Assembly (NCBI GenBank): GCA_903898715.1
Contig: CAIUGL010000142.1
Span: 16,951-80,950, forward strand
Length of the DNA stretch: 64,000 bases
Source: an uncultured Cytophagaceae bacterium
GTDB taxonomy: Bacteria; Bacteroidota; Bacteroidia; Cytophagales; Spirosomataceae
Direction of reading: 5' to 3'
The translations under genes were made by a program, and so were the position numbers. The notes beneath the pieces are model-generated. The model was not told the DNA's origin and searched no databases. It saw only the letters and a program-made list of their open reading frames with translations. Every line of letters begins with the position of its first letter. Within the stretch, counting starts at the first letter, position 1. Shown piece by piece: positions 1 through 7,581 of this stretch.

Positions 1-1019
1 GCTATTTCGGCCTTTTTCTTCGCCTCAAATAAAGCCGATTTTTCTTGATTGATTTGCTTCGCATCGGCCTGCTTCACCCAAACTGCCTCTGTATTTTTAT
101 TGAAAAACATCGGTGGCTCGTGAAACTGATAGAAGATAAACACGAAAATACCCACCAGTAAAATGAAGAATTGCATCGGGATTTTTAGAAAGCCATTCAG
201 CAACAAGCCTTTTCTACTTTGTGTAGCAGATTGTCCAGAGAGGTAACGGCCCACTTGGCTTTGGTCCGTACCGAAATAGGAGAGCTGCAAAAAGAAACCA
301 CCTATGATTCCTGACCAAATATTATAGCGATTATTCAAATCAAATTTCCAATCAATCAAATTGATCTTGCCCATTTTGCCTGCAATTTGCAGGGACTGTT
401 TGACGCCGATTTCCGGTGGTAATTGATAAATGATAAGCACGGCGGCTAAGACCATACCGGCTAACACCACCGACATTTGGAGCATTTGAGTATAGGAAAT
501 GGCTTTGGAACCGCCCAACATACAATAGGTAGTTACGAGTGCGGCCGTTAAAGTGTTCGTCCAAGTTAAATCCCAGCCTACTAAAATCGATAAGATAATG
601 GATGGAGCCGCGATGGTTACGCCGGTAGATAGTGCGCGCGGAATTAAAAACAGTAAACTGGTTAATACGCGGGTTTTAGCGTCAAATCTTTTTTCTAAAA
701 ACTGATAGGCTGTGTACACTTTGAGCCGATAATAATTCGGAATGAACGTAACAGATAACACAATCATGGCAATCGGTAAACCCAAATAGAATTGAACGAA
801 TCGCATGCCATCTGTATAGGCTTGGCCCGGTGCGGATAAAAATGTAATCGCTGAAGCCTGCGTCGCCATGACCGAAAGCAACACATGATACCAAGGTAAT
901 TCCCGGTCGGCAAGTAAAAATCCCTGCAAAGACTGCTTGGACTGTTGGCCCCTCCAACTCCCATACGCCACGATTCCGCCGATTGTTAATACTAATATGA
1001 TCCAGTCGAGTAGGTGCAT
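1..1019 (-). CDS. Sodium:solute symporter (SSS family), N-terminal part only
   Basis: The gene starts at the ATG whose first base is 1019 and runs off the left edge, so about 339 residues are visible and the C-terminus is missing. The protein opens with a hydrophobic helix (MHLLDWIILVLTIGG) and continues with roughly eight membrane segments. It carries typical SSS features: ATQASAITFLSAPG near residue 52, a GGSKAISYTQ loop, and FGTDQSQVGRYLSG. The family couples sodium to uptake of sugars, amino acids, sialic acid or similar solutes across the inner membrane; the substrate cannot be told from this part. Its start lies three bases after the stop of a 38-residue membrane peptide gene, which suggests coupled translation. 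Confidence 0.9.
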   Translation of the reverse strand, partial: MHLLDWIILVLTIGGIVAYGSWRGQQSKQSLQGFLLADRELPWYHVLLSVMATQASAITFLSAPGQAYTDGMRFVQFYLGLPIAMIVLSVTFIPNYYRLKVYTAYQFLEKRFDAKTRVLTSLLFLIPRALSTGVTIAAPSIILSILVGWDLTWTNTLTAALVTTYCMLGGSKAISYTQMLQMSVVLAGMVLAAVLIIYQLPPEIGVKQSLQIAGKMGKINLIDWKFDLNNRYNIWSGIIGGFFLQLSYFGTDQSQVGRYLSGQSATQSRKGLLLNGFLKIPMQFFILLVGIFVFIFYQFHEPPMFFNKNTEAVWVKQADAKQINQEKSALFEAKKKAEI

Positions 1020-1022
1020 GGC

Positions 1023-1139
1023 TTAGCTAAAAAGTGCGGAGAAACCGATGAAAAACAGAATAATGCTCACTAGAAAAGCACCTAAAACGAGGTACCAGGT
1101 GCGCCAATTAGGCTGTGATTCTTCTTGCTGAGCAGACAT
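1023..1139 (-). CDS. 38-residue single-pass membrane peptide upstream of symporter
   Basis: This short frame begins at ATG (1139) and ends at TAA (1023-1025). It encodes a polar N-terminus (MSAQQEESQPNWRTWY) followed by one hydrophobic helix of about 20 residues (LVLGAFLVSIILFFIGF) and a short tail. The stop is three bases before the ATG of the SSS symporter, and a Bacteroidota -7 box sits about 19 bases upstream. A small membrane subunit beside an SSS transporter is known in some systems (the DUF4212 type), but this one is much shorter and I do not recognise its family. Function as a stabilising or regulatory partner is inferred from position and topology only. Confidence 0.65.
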   Translation of the reverse strand: MSAQQEESQPNWRTWYLVLGAFLVSIILFFIGFSALFS

Positions 1140-1157
1140 AGGTTTTTATTAAGAAGT

Positions 1158-1165
1158 CAAAAATA
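1158..1165 (-). promoter_or_regulatory. -7 box TATTTTTG for the small peptide/symporter operon
   Basis: On the minus strand the sequence TATTTTTG matches the Bacteroidota -7 consensus TAnnTTTG and lies 18 bases before the ATG at 1139. No clear TTTG -33 element is visible at the usual distance. It is divergent from the tRNA promoter at 1205-1236. Confidence 0.45.
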
Positions 1166-1204
1166 ACACAAAATGTTTATTGATTAGATTATTTGCCAAA
1201 CACC

Positions 1205-1236
1205 TTTGGAATAATAAGTTTTGCTGATTACCTTTG
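1205..1236 (+). promoter_or_regulatory. Bacteroidota-type promoter of tRNA-Leu
   Basis: TTTG at 1205-1208 and TACCTTTG at 1229-1236 are separated by 20 bases, a full match to the Bacteroidota sigma factor consensus TTTG-N19-21-TAnnTTTG. Transcription would begin a few bases before the tRNA at 1250. This is the best promoter match in the window and supports the phylum assignment. Confidence 0.8.
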
Positions 1237-1249
1237 CACTCCAAATTAC

Positions 1250-1334
1250 GCGGGTGTGGTGGAATTGGTAGACATACCAGACTTAGGATCTGGCGCCGCG
1301 AGGCATGGGGGTTCGAGTCCCTCCACCCGTACCA
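1250..1334 (+). tRNA. tRNA-Leu (anticodon UAG)
   Basis: A class II tRNA folds by eye. The acceptor stem is 1250-1256 with 1324-1330 (one G-U pair). The anticodon stem CCAGA/TCTGG encloses the loop CTTAGGA, with anticodon TAG at 1284-1286. A long variable arm follows, then a T stem GGGGG (1307-1311) with CCCTC (1319-1323) around TTCGAGT. Discriminator A1331 is followed by a genome-encoded CCA at 1332-1334. The anticodon reads CUA leucine codons. Confidence 0.97.
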
Positions 1335-1339
1335 AGGCA

Positions 1340-1376
1340 AGCCCTCAACACCGTTAGGTTTTTGAGGGCTTTTTTT
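1340..1376 (+). terminator. Rho-independent terminator after tRNA-Leu
   Basis: AGCCCTCAA (1340-1348) pairs with TTGAGGGCT (1362-1370) and is followed by seven T residues. It lies six bases after the tRNA and separates it from tig. Confidence 0.85.
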
Positions 1377-1400
1377 AATTGATTAAACAAACAATTCTAT

Positions 1401-2741
1401 ATGAACATTTCACTAAATAAAGCAAGTGATTTACAAGGTCGTTTGACCGTTGTTGTAACTGAGGCTGATTACAAAGAGAAAGTTGAGGCTAAATTGAAAG
1501 ACTATCGCAAGAAAGCGTCGATCAAGGGCTTTCGTCCGGGCATGGTTCCGGCAACTTTGATTAAAAAATTGTATGGTCAGTCGGCATTAGTGGATGAAAT
1601 TAATCACGAATTAGGCCACGCGGTTAGTGATTACATCAAAGAAAATAAATTGAATTTAGTGGGCGAGCCACTTCCAGCTGTAGAAGAAGCAGATTCAATC
1701 GATTGGGAAAAAGATACGGAATTTACATTTCATTATGATTTAGGTTTCCACTCAGATTTCAAGGTGGATTTGGCTAAGATGAAAGAAATTAAATCGTACG
1801 AAATCAAAGCAGATAAGAAGGAGATTGCGGAGACGGTTGAAAACTTAAAGAAGCAATTCGGCGAGCAGACGCATCCAGATGCAGTTGAAGATCGTGATTT
1901 AGTATTTGGAACCTTCACGCAAGGTGATTGGGTTGAGAAATCAGCTATCCCGATGCACGCGATTCAAGATAAATCAAAGAAAATATTCATCGGCGCGAAA
2001 AAAGGAGATACCTTGAAATTTGCGATCGATAAGGTGTTTGTTGACGCAAAATCATTAGCCTTAGCAACCGGTAAAAAGGAAGAAGAGGTAGCTGATTTGA
2101 CAGGTGAAGTTTCATACGTAGTGGAAGATATTACGCGTCAAGCTCCTGCTGAAATGAATGTTGAATTTTTCGACAAAGTTTTAGGGCCAGGAAAAGCAAC
2201 AGATGAAAAAACGTTCTTAACTGAAGTTGAGAAAATTGTTTCGGAGAATTATGCTCGCGAAGCGAATTACTTATTGCGTATCGATGCGGAAAAAGCGTTG
2301 ATCGAAAACGTTAAAATTGATCTTCCAGAAGAATTCTTGCGTACGTGGTTAGTGCGTATCAATGAAGGTAAATTTACGCCAGAGCAAATTGATCAAGATT
2401 TTGATAATGTGAAACGTGATATTCGTTGGAACTTAATCAAGAATGAAATCGCAGCGAAATTTGACGTAAAAGTTGAATATCCTGAGGTGGTTGAGAAAGC
2501 GAAAGATATGGTTCGCCAGCAGTTTGGTGGTTATTTATCTTCGGACCAACCAGGCATCGAAGAAATGATTGAGAAAATTGCCATGGGTTACTTGAGCGAT
2601 AAATCGAAAGGTGATAACTTCATGAACTTGTACAATCAGGCATTTGCTGATAAAGTATCGAGTGCTATTGTGGAGAATATTCCGCACAAGGTTTCGAAAA
2701 TCGACGTGGAGAAATTCAAGGAGATTGCAGCAGCGCTGTAA
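1401..2741 (+). CDS. tig: Trigger factor (ribosome-associated chaperone)
   Basis: The 446-residue protein matches the usual length of trigger factor, which binds the ribosomal exit tunnel and shields nascent chains. The ribosome-docking signature is present as GFRPGMVP at residues 43-50 (family pattern GFRxGxVP). The middle region (about 150-250) is where a peptidyl-prolyl isomerase domain sits in Proteobacteria; here it is divergent and I see no clear FKBP core, as is common in Bacteroidota. The C-terminal helical arm domain follows. tig upstream of clpP and clpX is a classic gene order. A terminator-like hairpin follows at 2771-2793, so clpP probably has its own promoter. Confidence 0.95.
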   Translation: MNISLNKASDLQGRLTVVVTEADYKEKVEAKLKDYRKKASIKGFRPGMVPATLIKKLYGQSALVDEINHELGHAVSDYIKENKLNLVGEPLPAVEEADSIDWEKDTEFTFHYDLGFHSDFKVDLAKMKEIKSYEIKADKKEIAETVENLKKQFGEQTHPDAVEDRDLVFGTFTQGDWVEKSAIPMHAIQDKSKKIFIGAKKGDTLKFAIDKVFVDAKSLALATGKKEEEVADLTGEVSYVVEDITRQAPAEMNVEFFDKVLGPGKATDEKTFLTEVEKIVSENYAREANYLLRIDAEKALIENVKIDLPEEFLRTWLVRINEGKFTPEQIDQDFDNVKRDIRWNLIKNEIAAKFDVKVEYPEVVEKAKDMVRQQFGGYLSSDQPGIEEMIEKIAMGYLSDKSKGDNFMNLYNQAFADKVSSAIVENIPHKVSKIDVEKFKEIAAAL

Positions 2742-2770
2742 TTTAGCCGATTTATAATTTAGAGTGAGAG

Positions 2771-2793
2771 CCCCGTAAATTACGGGGTTTTCT
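2771..2793 (+). terminator. Terminator hairpin after tig
   Basis: CCCCGTA (2771-2777) pairs with TACGGGG (2781-2787), followed by TTTTCT. It sits 30 bases after the tig stop. Confidence 0.75.
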
Positions 2794-2843
2794 GTGAACA
2801 AGATAATCCGTTTTGGTGTTTAGCTTTAGACGTGAAAATATTT

Positions 2844-2851
2844 TAAATTTG
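2844..2851 (+). promoter_or_regulatory. -7 box TAAATTTG upstream of clpP
   Basis: TAAATTTG matches TAnnTTTG and lies 19 bases before the clpP ATG. A near-match to the -33 element (TTTA at 2819-2822) is 21 bases upstream. Together with the tig terminator it suggests independent transcription of clpP-clpX. Confidence 0.5.
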
Positions 2852-2870
2852 ATTTTAAAACTATCCAGAT

Positions 2871-3578
2871 ATGTACCCAAAAGAATTGACTGGCGAAGAG
2901 TTTCGTAAATATGCTGTCCATCACCGTGGCTTAAACGGTTTGGCAGTGGATCAATATATGAATAGCATTGGTAGCCGACCGATGCATCAAATCGATGACA
3001 TGACCCAATACATCATTGAGGAGCGCCCCATGCGTTTCGCTCAAATCGATGTATTTTCTCGTTTAATCATGGACCGTATCATTTTTATGGGAGTACCCGT
3101 AGATGATTATATGGCCAATATCATCGTAGCACAATTGTTATTTATGGAATCTACAGATGCCAAAAAAGACATTGTCATGTACATTAATAGCCCTGGTGGA
3201 TCTGTGTACGCAGGATTGGGGATTTACGATACCATGAACTACATCCGTCCGGAGGTAGCTACGGTTTGTACGTCACTAGCAGCTTCCATGGGTGCGGTTT
3301 TATTAGCCGGTGGTGCAGCTGGAAAGCGTTCTGCGTTAGAGCATGCGCGTGTGATGATTCACCAGCCATCTGGTGGAGCACAAGGTCAATCACGTGATAT
3401 CGAAATCACGGCACGTGAAATCGTCAAAATTCGTCAGGAATTATATGACATTTTAGCCAAGCATTCGGGTAAATCATTTGAAGAAATCGAGCGCGATTCG
3501 GATCGTGACTACTGGATGAAAGCAGCTGAAGCCAAAGAATATGGCTTGATTGACGAGATTTTAACGCGTACTGTGTAA
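2871..3578 (+). CDS. clpP: ATP-dependent Clp protease proteolytic subunit
   Basis: ClpP forms the tetradecameric serine protease chamber that works with ClpX or ClpA/C. The 235-residue protein carries the catalytic serine in [13 protein letters not shown] (S139), the histidine in VMIHQPSGG (H164), and an aspartate at about 213 in DSDRDYW; the spacing fits the ClpP triad. An N-terminal extension of about 40 residues precedes the conserved core and is probably removed by autoprocessing. The partner clpX starts six bases after the stop, so the two are co-transcribed. Confidence 0.97.
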   Translation: MYPKELTGEEFRKYAVHHRGLNGLAVDQYMNSIGSRPMHQIDDMTQYIIEERPMRFAQIDVFSRLIMDRIIFMGVPVDDYMANIIVAQLLFMESTDAKKDIVMYINSPGGSVYAGLGIYDTMNYIRPEVATVCTSLAASMGAVLLAGGAAGKRSALEHARVMIHQPSGGAQGQSRDIEITAREIVKIRQELYDILAKHSGKSFEEIERDSDRDYWMKAAEAKEYGLIDEILTRTV

Positions 3579-3584
3579 TTAAAG

Positions 3585-4826
3585 ATGGCTAAGAAAGCAA
3601 GTTGTTCCTTTTGTGGACGGGCAAAAAATGAGGTAGGCATTCTTCTTTCGGGAATCGATGGCCACATCTGTGATACCTGTTTGCAACAAGGATATGAAGT
3701 AATCAAAGACGAAATGGGTGCGGCTGCGAAGGCGCATAAACCAGGGAGCCAACAGTTTGAATTGGTCAAACCAAAGGATTTGAAAGCTTATTTAGATGAA
3801 TATGTGATTGGTCAAGAGGAAGCCAAACGCCACTTATCCGTGGCCGTTTATAATCACTACAAGCGTCTGATGCAGACGCCTGCTGCAGATGATGTGAAGA
3901 TTGAGAAATCGAACATCCTGATGGTAGGTGAGACTGGAACTGGAAAAACCTATCTGGCTCGTACACTTGCGCAGAAATTACAAGTTCCTTTTTGCATTGC
4001 AGATGCGACCGTCATTACGGAAGCGGGTTACGTAGGAGAAGATGTCGAAACGATTTTAACTCGCCTATTGCAAGCCGCAAATTACGATGTTGAAAAGGCC
4101 GAATGCGGCATTGTGTTCATTGACGAGATTGACAAGATCGCGCGTAAGTCGGACAATCCTTCGATCACGCGGGATGTGTCTGGGGAAGGGGTCCAACAAG
4201 CCTTATTGAAATTATTGGAAGGTTCGATTGTAAATGTGCCGCCGCAAGGAGGACGTAAGCATCCGGATCAAAAGATGATTGCCGTAAATACGGAGAATAT
4301 CTTGTTTATCTGTGGTGGTGCTTTTGATGGGATTGATCGTCATATTGCGAAGCGTTTAAACTCGCGCCCCATTGGTTTTTCAGGCGACGATACGTTCCAT
4401 GAATCGTTTGAGAAAGATCAGATTATGAAGTATGTATCTGCGCAGGATTTAAAATCGTTTGGGTTGATTCCTGAATTGCTAGGACGTCTGCCGGTAGTTA
4501 CTTTCTTAAATCCATTGGATGAGAAAGCCTTACTTTCCATTTTGACAGAACCTAAAAATGCGCTTATCAAGCAATATGAGAAACTTTTTGACATGGAAAA
4601 TGTGTCATTATCTTTCTCAAAAGATGCCTTAGTTTATATCGTTGAACAAGCCATGCAATTTAAATTAGGAGCACGTGGTTTGCGGTCCATCATGGAAGCC
4701 ATCATGACAGATGCCATGTTTGAAATCCCTTCTCAAACTGATTTGAAGGATTTTAAAGTCGATTTAGCTTATGCCAAATCGAAATTTGAACGTACCGTTT
4801 TTCATCAAATGAAAGTTGTCGCTTAA
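3585..4826 (+). CDS. clpX: ATP-dependent Clp protease ATP-binding subunit ClpX
   Basis: ClpX is the AAA+ unfoldase that feeds substrates into ClpP. All expected parts are visible in 413 residues: the N-terminal zinc-binding domain with Cys 7, 10, 29 and 32; Walker A GETGTGKT (115-122); the pore loop GYVGED (148-153); Walker [10 protein letters not shown] (175-183); and an RKH loop (224-226). The length is normal for the family. It follows clpP after six bases, and a small membrane protein gene starts five bases after its stop, so the operon probably continues. Confidence 0.97.
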   Translation: MAKKASCSFCGRAKNEVGILLSGIDGHICDTCLQQGYEVIKDEMGAAAKAHKPGSQQFELVKPKDLKAYLDEYVIGQEEAKRHLSVAVYNHYKRLMQTPAADDVKIEKSNILMVGETGTGKTYLARTLAQKLQVPFCIADATVITEAGYVGEDVETILTRLLQAANYDVEKAECGIVFIDEIDKIARKSDNPSITRDVSGEGVQQALLKLLEGSIVNVPPQGGRKHPDQKMIAVNTENILFICGGAFDGIDRHIAKRLNSRPIGFSGDDTFHESFEKDQIMKYVSAQDLKSFGLIPELLGRLPVVTFLNPLDEKALLSILTEPKNALIKQYEKLFDMENVSLSFSKDALVYIVEQAMQFKLGARGLRSIMEAIMTDAMFEIPSQTDLKDFKVDLAYAKSKFERTVFHQMKVVA

Positions 4827-4831
4827 ACCTT

Positions 4832-5197
4832 ATGAAAGCCTTTATTCTTGTGGCTATGTTAGCCATCTCTAGTTCGTTTGTTTCAGAAAATCAGCCTACT
4901 GGCGCATTGCAAGTAGCTACACCTGAAGTCACAACTCCCACCGTTGTCGCACCTGCTCAAGAGGTAAAGCACACGAAGCGAGTTTCCAGCGTTAAAAAAG
5001 AAATTAGACAAGCACGAAAAGCACTCAAAGCAGATGTCCGCGATGAGGTTCATCGGATGGATTCCAAATTGAAAATTGGTCTATTTTTGTTGGCTATCGG
5101 CGCCGTGCTCAGTATCGTAGGTATCAGTGTCGTAGGTGGAATCGCCGCGCTCATTGGCCTCGGATTCACGATCGTCGGCCTGCTGCATACCTACTAA
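4832..5197 (+). CDS. Small secreted/membrane protein with C-terminal transmembrane hairpin
   Basis: The 121-residue product has an N-terminal signal-like helix (MKAFILVAMLAISSSFV), a Thr/Val/Pro-rich linker, a basic helical stretch around residues 48-80, and a strongly hydrophobic Gly-rich C-terminus (about 82-119) that can form two membrane helices. Proteins of this layout are common but uncharacterised in Bacteroidota. It begins five bases after clpX and ends four bases before the next gene, so it belongs to the same transcription unit. No function can be assigned. Confidence 0.75.
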   Translation: MKAFILVAMLAISSSFVSENQPTGALQVATPEVTTPTVVAPAQEVKHTKRVSSVKKEIRQARKALKADVRDEVHRMDSKLKIGLFLLAIGAVLSIVGISVVGGIAALIGLGFTIVGLLHTY

Positions 5198-5201
5198 GCA
5201 T

Positions 5202-5906
5202 ATGTCGGCCCAGCTCGTATTTTTACATGGTTTTGGGGAAGATGCCCGTATTTGGGATGATTTTATTCCTTCATTCACCTGGGCTGAAAAACCAATTGTT
5301 CCTTCTTTTGCGCATTGGACTTCTGCGAAATCGATCGCCGATTATGCTCGAGAGATTCTTGTCTCATTACCTCAAGATCGAAAATTTACCTTTGTGGGAC
5401 ATTCCATGGGTGGGTACATTGCCCTCGAAATGGCGAAGCTATTTCCTGAACGTATCGAAAAGGTCGTATTATTACATTCTACCGCGCTTCCAGACACCGC
5501 AGAGAAGCAAATCAATCGAGATCGCACCATCGAATTTCTAGCGAAGCACGGTGCTTCCGTATTCATTAAATCCTTTGTTGCGAATCTGTTTGCCCCTGAT
5601 TTTGTGGCCAACAATCGTGAATTGATGGATCAGTTAATTGCGCGCTACCAAGATTTGTCGGTCGATGGACTTATTGCGGCTTCAAGGGCCATGCGTGATC
5701 GGGCCGATTTCACCGCATTTTTACGCGATACGCACATTCCATTTTTGTTAATTCATGGGGACGCAGATCCCTTAATCAGCACAGATAGCATTTTAGCTAT
5801 AAAAGCACATCATAAATGTGTAATTTTGCCGGGAGTAGGGCATCAAGGTGTTTACGAAGCACCTCTGGCTTGCTATGATGCGATTCATTCTTTTATTGCC
5901 GACTAA
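5202..5906 (+). CDS. Alpha/beta-fold hydrolase
   Basis: The start is placed at ATG 5202, just after the previous stop; a longer frame from 5136 would overlap the upstream gene. The 234-residue protein shows an oxyanion-hole motif LHGFGED (8-14), the nucleophile elbow GHSMGG with Ser68, a likely acid in HGDADP (187 or 189) and the catalytic histidine in GVGHQG (H214). This is a cytosolic carboxylesterase/BioH/MhpC-like hydrolase of unknown substrate. Its stop overlaps the cmk start (TAATG), indicating coupled translation. Confidence 0.9.
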   Translation: MSAQLVFLHGFGEDARIWDDFIPSFTWAEKPIVPSFAHWTSAKSIADYAREILVSLPQDRKFTFVGHSMGGYIALEMAKLFPERIEKVVLLHSTALPDTAEKQINRDRTIEFLAKHGASVFIKSFVANLFAPDFVANNRELMDQLIARYQDLSVDGLIAASRAMRDRADFTAFLRDTHIPFLLIHGDADPLISTDSILAIKAHHKCVILPGVGHQGVYEAPLACYDAIHSFIAD

Positions 5907-6592
5907 TGTCCAAAATTATTGTAGCCTTAGATGGCTTTTCTTCCTGTGGTAAAAGTACAACCGCGAAACGTGTAGCTGCGACGTTGCATTATGCCTTTAT
6001 AGATACAGGTGCTATGTACCGAGCGGTTGCGCTATATTTTCATCGCCATGCCGTGGAAGTTTCTGATGCCGCGGCGGTGGAATATGCGCTGAAGCACATT
6101 GAGATTACGTTTGCGTTTAATGTAGGCCGACAAGCCTCTGATACTATTTTGAATGGGGAGAATGTGGAGCAGGAAATTCGGAAAATGTTTATTTCGGAGA
6201 TTGTGAGCCAAGTAGCTGCTATTCCAGCGGTCCGACATGCAATGGTTGCGCAGCAGCAAAAAATGGGGGAGAAAAAAGGGATTGTGATGGATGGCCGGGA
6301 CATCGGTACGGTTGTATTTCCCCAAGCAGAATTAAAAATATTCATGACGGCTCAGCCGAATATTCGTGCCCAGCGACGTAAACTTGAGCTTTTACAAAAA
6401 GGCGAAGATCTTCCACTCGAAGAAATTGTAGAGAACCTGCGCATGCGTGATGAAATAGATTCGAATCGTACGGAAGGTCCTTTGAAACGTGCCGACGATG
6501 CGATTGATTTAGATACTTCTTTCCGAAGTATGGATGAACAGGTCAATTTTGTGTTAGATCATGTACGTCGGGTTCAACGTGAAAAAAAATAA
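5906..6592 (+). CDS. cmk: Cytidylate kinase
   Basis: The 228-residue protein phosphorylates CMP and dCMP with ATP in pyrimidine nucleotide recycling. The P-loop is GFSSCGKS (10-17). The NMP-binding region IDTGAMYRA and the motif MDGRDIGTVVFP are characteristic of Cmk, and IFMTAQPNIRAQRR corresponds to the conserved region before the lid. Length is normal. It overlaps the hydrolase stop by one base, and its 3' end overlaps the next gene. Confidence 0.95.
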   Translation: MSKIIVALDGFSSCGKSTTAKRVAATLHYAFIDTGAMYRAVALYFHRHAVEVSDAAAVEYALKHIEITFAFNVGRQASDTILNGENVEQEIRKMFISEIVSQVAAIPAVRHAMVAQQQKMGEKKGIVMDGRDIGTVVFPQAELKIFMTAQPNIRAQRRKLELLQKGEDLPLEEIVENLRMRDEIDSNRTEGPLKRADDAIDLDTSFRSMDEQVNFVLDHVRRVQREKK

Positions 6593-7565
6593 ACCATTTT
6601 TGATTGTTGGCCAAGGTCTAGCCGGCACCATCTTAGCACATCATTTTCTATCCGCAAGGATTCCATTTGAGATTTGGGATGCTCCCGCTGTTTATTTCAA
6701 TTCTTCTCAGGCAGCAGGGGGTATTTATAATCCTGTCACCGGCCGGAAATTAGAAAAGACTTGGCTTGCGGAAGAACTATTTACCTATTTGCCAGATTTT
6801 TACACGCGTCTAGAGGCAACATTGCAAGCATCTTTTTTCCACCCAATACCCTTGTTTCGGCCTTTTGCCAATGTAGACATGCGAACGTGGTTAGAGGAGC
6901 GTAAACCGCAAATTGATCATCATTATCTGGACTGGACGCCTGAGGGAGTTTGGGTCAGCGAAACGGGTTGGGTGGATGTAGCTGAACTTGTACGCGTTTC
7001 GCGTATGCATTTCCAAGCATTAGGCCTGTTTCAAGAACGCGCTTATTCCGCTACTGATGCCTTTGAGGGCGTGATTTTTTGTGAAGGATTTCATGGACAA
7101 AAAAACCCGATATGGTCCAAATTACCTTTTTTACCCGCCAAAGGGGAGTTGATGATTTTTGAATCAGATCAGCCAGCGAAGGATTACATATTGAGTAAAA
7201 ATGGATTCGTTCTACCCTTGACAGGCAATCAATTTAAAGTAGGTGCCACGTACCGTTGGGATGAATTTTCATCTGCAGAGACAGCAGATGCGCAGGATGA
7301 GTTACACCAAAAACTGCTTTCCATGGGGGTGGACTCCTACACGCGACTAAGTACCCGCGTGGGTGTGCGCCCTGCGACACAAGACCGACGCCCATTTATT
7401 GGTATTCACCCGCATGAACCCGTGGGTATTTTTAATGGTTTTGGCTCCAAAGGTGTTTCGTTGATTCCTTATTTTGCACGTGCATTTGTGGACGAGCTAC
7501 AAGGAATAAAAGAACTGCCTTTTGAGGTTTCAATTCGACGATTTTCGCATTTATTTTCATCATAA
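6561..7565 (+). CDS. FAD-dependent oxidoreductase (DAO family)
   Basis: A dinucleotide-binding motif GQGLAG (residues 17-22 of this frame) opens a DAO-type flavoprotein of 334 residues. A C-terminal FAD-contact motif (GVRPATQDRRPFIG) and the phrase FNGFGSKGVSLIP near the end fit the glycine oxidase/MnmC-C-like group. The substrate is unknown. The ATG at 6561 overlaps cmk by 32 bases; a GTG at 6579 would give a shorter, equally plausible start six residues in. The tight overlap with cmk suggests one operon. Confidence 0.85.
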   Translation: MYVGFNVKKNKPFLIVGQGLAGTILAHHFLSARIPFEIWDAPAVYFNSSQAAGGIYNPVTGRKLEKTWLAEELFTYLPDFYTRLEATLQASFFHPIPLFRPFANVDMRTWLEERKPQIDHHYLDWTPEGVWVSETGWVDVAELVRVSRMHFQALGLFQERAYSATDAFEGVIFCEGFHGQKNPIWSKLPFLPAKGELMIFESDQPAKDYILSKNGFVLPLTGNQFKVGATYRWDEFSSAETADAQDELHQKLLSMGVDSYTRLSTRVGVRPATQDRRPFIGIHPHEPVGIFNGFGSKGVSLIPYFARAFVDELQGIKELPFEVSIRRFSHLFSS

Positions 7566-7581
7566 TTAATTACATTTGAGG

